Origin: Paralithodes platypus
Lineage: Eukaryota; Arthropoda; Malacostraca; Decapoda; Lithodidae
Length of the DNA: 64,000 nucleotides
NCBI GenBank assembly: GCA_032716605.1
Contig: CM064509.1
Location: 53,029,818 to 53,093,817, forward strand
Direction of reading: 5' to 3'
In this document: piece after piece, positions 30,365 through 40,039 of the stretch
Numbering within the stretch: position 1 is the stretch's first letter
Layout: each line of letters starts with the position of its first letter
The notes under the pieces: generated by a model
What the model saw: the letters and a program-made list of their open reading frames with translations, nothing else
The model's database searches: none
What the model was told of the DNA's origin: nothing
Translations under genes and position numbers: made by a program

Positions 30365-31122
30365 GTGAGAAATAAATTGACTACACCGGTATCTGGGGAA
30401 TGTTGGCAACAACCTTCCGATAGGGTAACCTCACTAGAGTGAACAATTTCCTACCAGAACCCGGTGATTGTATATATTGTAGAGATTAATTAATGTTAGG
30501 TAATTTAGTACTGTATAAGATTACCTTGATCAAGTTAATTTAGTTATAAAACCTTGTAGAAATAAGTTTAGAAGAACTGTAAAGAGGATCAGTTTAAATA
30601 TTCCCGCGACCGCATAGTTACGCGATCCACCGTTTGCTTTAGGGTCGTTAATATCTTGATATTATGTTCACTAAATCGTTGTGAAACGATGTTCACCTTT
30701 ATAATTATATAATTTAAATGCTGATAATTATTTATATATTACCCTTGGTAACGAATTAATATATAGTTTATTTAAGAGTCGGAAATTGAAGTTCCGATCA
30801 GACGCTAGTAAACATCTGAACGGTAGAGAAGTGTCCCGTGATCTCCTCCACCACAATTCCCACGCCCGGCCCGGAGTACTGACCTATAACCCTTATCTAC
30901 CGAAGCCGGAATCCTCTGAACTAAACCAGGACCCTAGTTATAGCTAAGTCATTGATATATATGGCCATTTATACAATGTTTAGTTAGGGCATCCTGAGAG
31001 ATAGGCTACCATAGTTCATACCATAAGGTAGGCGATCTCAGACTTTATTTTTATTTATGTTGATTAATTTAATATTTCGATTGGTGTGGTAAGAGATAAC
31101 CTTTGGCCATATTATCCCCCAC
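30365..31122 (+). repeat. 3' LTR of BEL/Pao element
   Basis: Near copy of 23283-24053, with a 4-base insertion near 30617, an 18-base deletion near 30737 and several substitutions. It is followed directly by the ACCAT duplication. Confidence 0.9.
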
Positions 31123-31189
31123 ACCATGGCTAATTAGTAGGAAACCAAAAATTTAACATTAACAGTAGCCTATACAATCAGATTAGGGT

Positions 31190-32170
31190 GTAGTGAAGGT
31201 TGGGGTCTTACATGATGGTCAGTTTTAGTTCCTCAATTGTTAATTTTTTACATTAACGACCTTGATTTAGGCCTAACTAAAAAGATTGTTAATTTTTCAA
31301 ATGACACTAACTAAATATAGGTTGAATTAGTGATCCTGATAACGATTCATGCTCTCCAAAAATAATTTGATACACTACCCGAATGGTGCAATACCTTGTC
31401 AGTTGATATTTAATGTAGATAAATACATGCAGTTTAGTGAACATTGGGAAATCGACAGAAATTTCAGGATATCAATTTAACAATATTTGTTTCGTCAATA
31501 ATTAAGCACCATATATCTTCCGTATGAGGAGATTCAATAGCTCAATGCATTCTTGTGATGTCCGATTCCATTACCCATCTCCCTTACTCAAGGCCAGGGT
31601 AGCCAGTAACCACCAGCTATATCTCAGAAGAAAAATATATAATTTGTTCACCAATCAGAGTGGTAACAGGGGCAAGACGCAATATCAGTGGTATCTAGAT
31701 GGCTAAATATCATGAAATTAAGTACTGTAACTCAATTATTACAAAAGGTTTGGAAGTCATCGTCAGTCGTGATATGAAACCAAAAAATCAATGCAACATT
31801 GTTTGAAATGGAGTTATTAATAGATATCTACAGTAGAAGCGTGAATAACAACAATGTAATTTTAAAATTTCACCTGTCTTTAGTAAGGCTTCACATGGAT
31901 TATGTTTTTAATTTTGCTGTCCAGTGTTCATAGATTGATTGGAAGTTACGGTACAAAGAAGAATGGCAAAACAATCCAGAATAATAGAACATTAGAACAT
32001 CAATAATATTCTAACGCCTGACGACTAAGGCCAAATGACACGGAATTATAGCCAGAATGGGTTAGAACATTTAACAGAAGTAAACGATTATTGAGGTAGT
32101 GAATATCATGAAATACATGATATGGTCAGTACAAAAGAAAGGGGACTTGGGAAAACATTAGGCTTGCATA
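31190..32170 (+). pseudogene. Heavily decayed LINE fragment (reverse transcriptase)
   Basis: Scattered plus-frame segments match, in order, the C-terminal half of a LINE reverse transcriptase. The FYINDLDLGLTKKI segment before the palm box is at about 31240-31290. The aspartate box is changed to FSNDTN at about 31293. Next come INTCS, LGNRQKFQ and the LSLVRLHMDYVFNFA region at about 31870-31920. Stops and shifts occur every few tens of codons, so it is an old copy. Exact ends are uncertain; 3' sequence may extend to about 32400. Confidence 0.55.
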
Positions 32171-32432
32171 AATTAGGAAGGGTAGAGGAAGAGAGGATAT
32201 GATACAGATGCGTAAGTTGTAAGGGGGAATACACAAGACGATGGGGAAAAACGGCCTGCTGCTCTGTGATAAGCTGGCAACACGTGGGGTAGATATGTAA
32301 AATAGAGCTACCGATTGCAACCCCCCAGTAGGATCAATAACGACAGGAAGAAAAGCTTTGACACATAATTAGATTAGCACATGGCTGTGGATTGTGCTGA
32401 GTGTCAATGGGATCCGCCGTGACTGGGCCAGT

Positions 32433-32471
32433 CCATGGTATAAAGACTAATATTACGTCTTTATACCATGG
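32433..32471. other. Hairpin with CRESS-DNA virus origin nonanucleotide
   Basis: A perfect 15-bp inverted repeat (32433-32447 and 32457-32471) encloses the nine-base loop TAATATTAC at 32448-32456. Seen directly: every stem pair matches, and the loop is exactly nine bases. Known: in geminiviruses and many other Rep-encoding circular single-stranded DNA viruses, this nonanucleotide at the top of a stem-loop is the site nicked by Rep to start rolling-circle replication. Inferred: this may be a fragment of an integrated CRESS-type genome or a captured origin. I found no recognisable Rep or capsid gene nearby. GGCCA repeats flank the stem but no clear iteron array is evident. It could also be a chance hairpin at the end of the neighbouring LINE. 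Confidence 0.6.
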
Positions 32472-33269
32472 GCCAGGCCGCCCAATGGAGTCAGCCCTCT
32501 GAAAAAAAAAATTCCTCTTTTATGTTTTTTGTTTATTTTAATGTTTATGTAGGGCCTAGAGTGAAATTAGGAAGCGTATTTGGCAGTTTATTCAGACTAG
32601 CATTATACTCTTATAGTCAGAGTATGAAAAGTAGACTATTTTATTCAGAAGTAGAAAGGGAATATGATGAAAGTCAGAGGGTAAAATATGACATAGTATG
32701 TGCTCCCTATAATTCCTACAGAAACTCCTTAAGGTGTATAAACCGCTAATGAAAAGCCCGATTAAACTGACAAAATTAGTCATATCGTAATCGGATTAAT
32801 GATTATACAATTTATTACTCCTCATACATCAAATGGTCTCTCTATTCAACCAAATGATAGTTTAGGTAAGGTATTATGTATTATATCGCAAACAAGGTAT
32901 GTGCATTCACTAAGGGGGGAGGGGAAGGAAGTAATAGGAGAAGAATCTTATCCGATATTGCACAGATAGGGGAGGGCGAAGTAGCTAGGATGAGTTACTA
33001 AACCGAACGTGGTTGGTTTTTAGGTAAACAACCGATGGTATAGACAGGAGGGGTTAATGTGCATAGTATATCAAGTTCATGAAGCTTAATAGTATTTGGA
33101 CAATAATAAGTAGGGAGGTGAATGTAGTAAGTTAGGGGTATATAGTTGATGAGTAAAGAAAGAAAAATTAAGATGTTTTATAATGCTCGGTTTAATATGA
33201 AATCAGCCAAGAGTGATATGATGGAAAGGATTACGCTGTATGATGACTATTATATATAGTGTATGCACA
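32472..33269. other. Unassigned, one 93-codon open frame
   Basis: A plus-strand frame at 32468-32749 starts at an ATG inside the hairpin arm. Its product (starting MGQAAQWSQPSEKK) is not recognised and has no clear domain. The rest is AT-rich with no signal. Confidence 0.3.
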
Positions 33270-33555
33270 ATATCAACTAGGACTAACTCGCATTTGCAGT
33301 GTGTTCCTAGGCCTCAAACAGGGCACTCTGCGAATCATGCATGGTTGCCTGAACGTTTTCTTGTCTGAGAAAACAACTATTGGTTGGGAGAGAGGTATCC
33401 TGACCAGGATTCGAACACACTCACTCCAGGTAGGTTTGGCGAGAGAGCCTAGGCAACGTAACCACTCGGCCATGGCCTTGGCCTTGCTCAGGGCCTTGGG
33501 GCTGTTCGGCCAGGCAGCGTGGGGAAACAACCACAACAACAACCACTCGGCCATG
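33270..33555 (-). repeat. tRNA-derived SINE
   Basis: On the minus strand, TGGCCGAGTGGTTACG (33460-33475) resembles a Leu/Ser tRNA A box and GTTCGAATCC (33404-33413) a B box, about 50 bases apart. These are the internal promoter elements for RNA polymerase III. The rest does not fold as a clean tRNA and continues into unrelated sequence, as in SINEs. An upstream GTTGTTGTTGTGG stretch and a GAGCAAGGCCAAGGCC block link it to 22705-22870. Confidence 0.65.
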
Positions 33556-34545
33556 AGCGGATATAAAGGAAGAAGCCACCTTTAGTTCTTATTTGAAGAG
33601 AACCCCGCCAACTTGGATAAGTGATACAATTTACATGGTCCTAGGTACTATTATGGAGCCTCTCTGACAGTATCAAAACAAACTCGTTGCCCAATAGTCC
33701 CAATGCCCTGGTCAACACATATAGTTGAGCGAACTCAAGCCGGGTTTGTTGTTGCCTCTTGGTTAGCTTTGGTTGACAGCTGGTGATCTATGTTTATATC
33801 CCATCTCCGTTAATATACTTTAGTATATACGAGTTTCTGTAGAAGTTTGGAAAATTGCAACATGTTGCTTAGCTACCTCGCGCGTTGGAAACATGGATGG
33901 TTATCAAGTAGAGCCTACTGTTTAATTTCTTGGTCCGTTTATGACGATGGTTTTCTGCTTCGCTTCACTTTTATGTTGGTTGGCAGTTGTCCTTCCCACC
34001 TTTTTCGCCACCGGTACACGTCCGGACACCCCCCCTCCCGCTCATCCCCACCATATTACAGCGTTCAGCAACCTTGCTGAAATGGATTGACTAGGTGTGA
34101 TGATTGGGGATAAGAGAGTATTGAGGATTTTCGGTGCACCTCAGTTTCGAATAGTTACAGCTTTACGTTATTTATTATTTTGTTTCTATTTTTTTTTTTT
34201 TACCGAAAAAAGTTCGACCTGGGACATATTGCTTGAAGTGTTAATGCTTGGTTGGATGTGGCTGTAGATATAGCATGTAATCTGTAATCAGCCAATGGCC
34301 GATATCTGAATTTTGAGTGTTTGGTTGACCTGTACCTGGTACCAGCTAGTAATAGACCACCAACACTAAACAAGACGTCGTAAGTGGCACTTATTCAAGA
34401 GGCCTATTTATTACTGCTAGGTCAAGGAGAGGCGCATTGTCATCGTGTAAGAATTGCCAACTGGTTTCCCTTTCCCGCCTGTGAATGGGAAACCGTGTCC
34501 TTTTGGCGTGTGAACCAAGGGAGCTAACCAAATATGCTATGGACC
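33556..34545. other. Unassigned
   Basis: No open frame resembles a known protein. There is a poly-T run at about 34189-34201 and a C-rich patch at 34028-34035. No repeat structure seen. Confidence 0.3.
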
Positions 34546-36480
34546 ACTGTGTAAATTACCGCTATTTGTAGTATACAGGAGTTGAGCTTTTTAGGATCGT
34601 ATTGTCCCGCTTCCTGAGTTACAATTATGAACTTTGCCTAACAACTATGAATGTTTTTGGAACACACCACTTCCTCTTCCAACTGATTCCAATTACTTAG
34701 ACTTCTTGTAAGGGAAACTATACTTTCTCACATCTCCTTTACATCTTCCTTTCATTAGCTTATATCTATGCCCCCCCCTCGGTCTACCATTATCTTTCAC
34801 AATATATCCCTTCTTGTCCACCTTTTCGAGACTTCTCACAACATGTGTACATCATAATCATATTCGCCTCTATCCTCCCTATCCATTAAGAGATGGTAAA
34901 TCTAATTTATCTAATCTCTCCTCATATGGTAATGCTCTCAGTTCTGGTATCATACTAGTTGCAGCTCTCTGAACCTTATCCAGCTTATTTATCTGCTTTT
35001 TTAGATGTGGTGCCAACACCACTGCCGCATACTCCAGTGCTGGTCTCACCAATGTTTTTATGATTTTCTCCAGCATCTCGTTATATGTTTTTAAAGGCTA
35101 ATTTTTATTCTGTGTTTAGTAGTCAATAGGTTTCTACCAAATCTTATTAATATGATTCTCAGGTGAAAGATCACCCCTAACAGTGTATACCTAAATCCTT
35201 TTCTTTCTCTGATGGGTTACATAGTGTTTTCTCCGAACGTACATGCCATATGAGGCCTTCTGTTTACGTACTCCCATTTCCACCTACATGACATTTATTA
35301 TTGTGTGTGAATTCCATTTTCCACTTCTTGCTCCATTGATCTAGCCTATCCCAATCCCTCTGTAATTCCTTACCACTGTTTTCATCTTTCTATACGCTTC
35401 ATGATCTTGGCATCATCTGCAACACATATTCATATCTGCATTTATATCCTTTGGCATGTCGTTAATGTCTATTTGCAACATTATGTGAGCCAGCACCGCG
35501 ACCTGCGGAACTCCACTTGTGATCTCTTTCCATGTAGGAAAAGTTATCTCATGCTCGTAGTCCTCATCTGTATCCCTGAAAGATAAGTCCTCCATCCAAT
35601 GTAACAAACTACCCTGAATCCCTCCGACTCTTTTAATTTTCCACTCGCCAGCCTGCTATGCGATACTCTGTCAAAAGCTTTCTTCATGTCAATATATACA
35701 CAGTCCACACATCCATCTACCTCTTGTAATATGTCAACCACTCGGTCATAAAAAATTGAGTAGATTTGTAAAACAAATGAGGTACTCCTCCCTGACTCCA
35801 AATTGCCTGTTAGATAGTAGATTATTCTTTTCCAAGTAAAGCATCAATTCTTTTCTTAATTATTTTGCTCTAGATTTTGCACCACTATACTAGTAAGTGA
35901 CAACAGGGCGATTATTTAATGGATGTTCCCCGTTCCCACCTTTATAAAATCGGTACAATGTTGGCTCTCCTTTCAGTCCATTGGTAATTTTCCCACTTCC
36001 AGAGAGTATTTCATTATTAGCCTGATAAGGGTTTCACTAGTTCGTCAGCAACATTCCTTCAACATCCATCCCGCTACATTGTCAAGATCACCACTGTTTT
36101 TTTCAGCATCTAGTCCTTTCATTATTTCTACCTAGCTCCTATGCGAGGAAAATAATATCTCCCAAGTTTATCACCAATTTCACCTACCGGTACTTCTTCA
36201 AAGTTCGTCATCGTTAGTATAGAATGAGGGTAGTGTATTGTTCATAATTCCACAAATATTATGGTCGTCAATCATAAGTGGTCCGTTCAACCTTCAACCT
36301 CACTATTCTATCCCATTCCTTCATTTTACTATTTATAAACCTACTGAACAGCTTAGGATCACTCAAATTTTTTCACAATGTTCTTCTAATATTCTCTGGC
36401 TTCTTGTCTCCTGATTGTAGGATATACATGTCTTAATCTCTTGTGTGTTCCGCTTTGTGATTCTGTAAATTAGAACTTAA
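34546..36480 (-). pseudogene. LINE reverse transcriptase, frameshifted and partly degraded
   Basis: Minus-strand segments in order: VYIDMKKAFDRVSHSRL (about 35665-35705, catalytic aspartate box), GVPQVAVLAHIML (about 35495), and an ADDAKI palm box recoverable in another frame at about 35397-35415. LVRPALEYAAVVLAPHLKKQI (about 35010-35050) and MIPELRALPYEERL follow. A C-terminal stretch rich in K, Y and E continues to about 34600. Frames change several times and the 5' end is decayed. The motif set is the same as in the LINE at 40040-42607, and both appear to belong to one family common in crustacean sequence. No poly-A tail is evident at the left end. Confidence 0.7.
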
Positions 36481-36869
36481 ATTATATACCCAGTAAAATA
36501 AATAATGTTTAGTTATACCACCATATATTTCCATAGTAAACAGAATTTCATCGATCGAAGTTAGATTCTAATATCATGATACGGTAAGTTAACGATAAAG
36601 TTCTACAGGAAACTTCCGTTAATCCGAAGGGCAGCGGACCGGCCCTCGTTCGGATTAGTGGATTTTTCGGATTATCGGACGTTACACCCCCCCGCCAGAT
36701 TTTTTTTTTAAGACCCAAAACCAAGGCACAAACACTGGATAATAATGATAATAATGATTAATAATGACTAATAATGACTTTTAACTCACCTTTTATATGA
36801 AGAGAAGAGATGTTGTAACATTGCAGATAAGACCCCATCAACCAGACCTCCAACCCAGCCACTAGCCCC

Positions 36870-37560
36870 CTAAGCCCCATATTAGTAACTTATAAGCACT
36901 GCTCTGTACTGTAAGTGTAATGTAATGTAAAATTAATAATAAAAGACTTATTTTTTGGTTGTATTCCGCGTGGTGTTATATTTTTGGGGGTGGGTCCTTA
37001 AAATCTACTACACTTCACTGATTAATACTCCCCAGCCATATCCTCCAAGCCTTCAAGATCTGAAGGGGGAGGGGGAGCTAGGGCTAGGGCTCCCTCAGGA
37101 AGTGGTTAGGCTGGCAGGAGCTACCACAGGGGTGGCTGGGGCTACCACAGGGGCGGGCTGGGGCTACCTCAGGCCCGTGGCTAGGCTGGCAGGACCGATA
37201 ACTAGGGGGCGGCTGGGACTACCCCCCTCAGGAGTGGCCTTCACAGGGGATGCTAGGTCATACCAGCCTGCAAAATCAGCAAGATGCAGAGGTTCTGGTT
37301 TGTGTTGTAAGGGGTTCAGGTGAGCTGGTACGCGAGTCGTCTGTGAGAGGCATTGTTTGCAGGTCTAGGGTTATATGGTTCATCTGATCGGCGGCCATGG
37401 GTGGTGCAATGTGTTTCATCAGGTCCCTGATGTCTGCCTGCTTGACTGCCTTGCCCCTTTTCTAATAGAACTCATGACGGAGGATGTGGAAATAGATTGT
37501 TTCACTTGCATTATATTGGCTAGAATGTTCCACAAATTTGGACCATACCATCGAAATAGG
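36870..37560. other. 3' non-coding part of the Tigger-like element
   Basis: Follows the transposase relic on the minus strand. A segment at about 37070-37250 has degenerate CAGGGGCGGCTGGG-type GC-rich repeats. No separate gene is seen. Confidence 0.4.
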
Positions 37561-39145
37561 TAGCAGCTTCCCTCCAGGTTACTTTGCCATCGTAATCTGC
37601 CTCTTCCTCTTCCTCAGAAGAGTGCTCCTCAACATATTATGGCTCCACAACCACTCCGGATAATTTCTGTATCTGTCACCTCTTCCTCGCCCTGCCGAGT
37701 CACCATCCACATCAAACCCACTCCTCAATATCCTCTTCAGTAAATATTGGGCGTCGTTTGACCGGCACGGTATACCATCAGGACTAGGATTTCGTTGATT
37801 GCCGGCCTCCCTGAGACGACCAAGAAAGCCTTCGAAATCGTGCTTCATCTTCTTCAACCTCTTCAGGGTCATCAACCTGGGCCATACAGCTTGTTCCAAC
37901 ATTTCTTGAGGGTTACCTATGAAACATACCTTCCAGGCTAGGGCCAAAAAAAAAAACAGAAATATATATGGCATCCTTGATGGAAAAAACTTGACTGGAA
38001 AGTTTTTACTGATGCACCAGGCGTTCATCAGCTGTGCGGGCAAATGAGGACTTGTAGCTCTGCTTAAACTTTTGGCACCCACCCTGGTCCATTGGTTGTA
38101 TCGAACTAGTGGGAACATTAGGGGGCAAGTAGGGGACAAAGATGTTTCCAGACCACTAGTTCGTGGGCAGGGGGATGTGCTCTGCAGTTATACAGGAATA
38201 GGAAAGCCTTGGTGTCCGCAGAAAGGCCAATCGACTTGAAGTAGGCCTTGACTTCGGGAACAATTGTTTTAAAGAACCAATCCGGGAATACTTGGGCAGT
38301 CAGACACGCATTGCTCTGTGCATAATACGGATCACTGGCAACTGCCCTCGCATGTTCTTGAACGCACGGGGATTCTTAGCCTTGCCGCTAACAAAACAAA
38401 CGATTGCGACATTTACCGGAAGCATTCCCACTCAGCAGGATTGTGAGAAGTTCTTTATTCATTTTGAATACGGGTTTTGCCGCCTTCTCTCCTCCACCCG
38501 CTAAGGTCCTTGTTGGCAAACAGCGCCAAAATGGCCCTGTCTCGTCGGGGTAAAAGTTTTGGTTTGGGGTCAGCCTGGTCTGTGCATGAACAATGGTAGA
38601 AAATAATGTCGTGCAAACCGATCGGCGGCCTCTTTGTCGGCAGAATTCTTTTCTCCGGCGACATCTAGGACCCTAATCCCATGCCTAATTTTAAAGTTTC
38701 TCCCCCCAGCAGTCGGAGACTTTTATATCGTCTTCCATATTCATATCACCCAGGAAGTGCTTGGCCTTTTCAATTATCAAATAAGCCCTGAGATAGGCTT
38801 GCCCTCCCAAGCACGCTTGGCCGTTAAACACTTATGCACTGCCTAGTCAAGTTTTTCATGTTTTGGTTTTTTCATTGTCTTTCTCACATCACCCGGGTAA
38901 CTTGACTTTACAAAGGCAACAAACTTCGATACGTAGGCCTTTGCATTCACTATGTTTTGAAAAATGTGGAGGCACCGATATAAAAAGTTTCCATAAATTT
39001 ACGCCGATCACTGCCTTTCTCTACCAATCGAGGATCACTCGCAATTTATCAGCTTATGGACAGAGAGTTACGTGCTTCCTCTTATGTTTGTTTTTGTCAT
39101 TCCGCCCTCGTGCACCTGTGAACTTGCTGTGGGGACCCATCACTA
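37560..39145 (-). pseudogene. Tigger-like transposase relic
   Basis: Minus strand, in order: a start-like MGPHSKFTGARGRNDKNKHK with a KRKHVTL segment (about 39080) matching the N-terminal DNA-binding domain. Next comes a decayed CENP-B-like region, then FANKDLSGWRREG (about 38500) and GKAKNPRAFKNMRGQLPVI (about 38340-38390). A FLFLYNCRAHPPAHEL block (about 38160-38200) is next, where the family's catalytic LxDNxxAH has lost its aspartate (tyrosine instead). A QPMDQGG-type block occurs near 38085-38100, preceding a C-terminal frame of 186 codons (38139-37579). Multiple shifts and stops make this inactive. In intact elements the enzyme cuts at the terminal repeats and inserts at TA. Confidence 0.78.
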
Positions 39146-39462
39146 AGTAACCTAAGCCACTATATCAACCCGGAATAAACACGGGGATGATAACAAACCG
39201 TTTTCAGGTTAGACCGACAACGGCAGGACCAGTTTTTAGTCCGGCCTGGCCCGCTAGAGGGACGATTATTGGGAAATATCGCGCGCCCGGGAAAGGAAAT
39301 TCAAAAACTCGGCATATGGTGTGGAATTCGGATTTGGCCTCAAATTGAAAAAGTCGGACTATTGGGGGTGAATGAATCGGATTTGGCCTCAAATTGAAAA
39401 ATTCGGACCTATTGGGAGATTCGAATTATCGGGTCGTCGGATTAACGGAAAAGTTTACTGTA

Positions 39463-40028
39463 TATTCTAATAGTATCTCACAGAAACAGTAAAAACTTTA
39501 GCTGTATATTAATACACGTTCTTATCATTAATTACTCTACCGGATGCAGATGTTGCAAAATAGAACTACTCATATAAAACCCAGCACTGCAACGATGATA
39601 CAGATTAAAACCTACTGTACCTGTATTATTTAAAGAGGGTTAATTAGAGAAAAGAACACAATTATTGACGCCTCATTGTTTTATCAGGAAACCAGGCTAG
39701 AATGTGGGGTTTATAACACTGAAATTGGCCTTCCGTCGTGTGTGTGTGTGTGTGTGTTAATCTACAAATGAGTGTAGAGTTTAAAAATCGATTGATATTA
39801 ACCTCAGAGAGAGGAGAGAGAGAGAGACTGAGACTTATAATATGATACAAAACAAATAATGATAGCAATATTGTCATATGTAGCGCCCAACGTGTGCGAG
39901 TACTGTGTGCCCTGGCCGTGGTCGTGTATGCGGTGGGGGCTGCTTAGACACCATGGGTCTGGTAGACAGGGGACCACACGGGCTGGGGACGGGAGGGCCA
40001 AAAATAAACAGGTGTCACGTACCTAATT
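39463..40028. other. Unassigned with short microsatellites
   Basis: A (GT)n run at 39738-39756 and GA-rich repeats at 39806-39830. No gene recognised. Confidence 0.45.
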
Positions 40029-40039
40029 TTGTCGCCACA

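Larger units (their letters stand above)
23283..31122 (+). mobile_element. BEL/Pao LTR retrotransposon, complete but coding-decayed
   Basis: Two LTRs of about 770 and 758 bases are bounded by the 5-bp duplication ACCAT (23278-23282, 31123-31127). The internal region has a primer-binding-site-like sequence, gag with a BEL-type zinc cluster, protease, reverse transcriptase, RNase H, integrase and a C-terminal domain, in the normal BEL order. LTRs differ at roughly eight substitutions and a few indels by eye. The pol frame, however, has several shifts and stops. Confidence 0.9.
36606..39460 (-). mobile_element. Pogo/Tigger-like DNA transposon
   Basis: Terminal inverted repeats start CAGGAAACTTCCGTTAATCCG at the left and, inverted, CAGTAAACTTTTCCGTTAATCC at the right. 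They are flanked by TA duplications (36604-36605, 39461-39462). TA target sites and CAGT-type ends fit the pogo/Tigger group of Tc1/mariner. A minus-strand transposase relic lies inside. Confidence 0.88.

Noticed and set aside
32468..32749. Capsid or Rep gene beside the CRESS-like hairpin
   Set aside because: The 93-codon frame shows none of the Rep motifs or an arginine-rich capsid start, so no viral gene is claimed.
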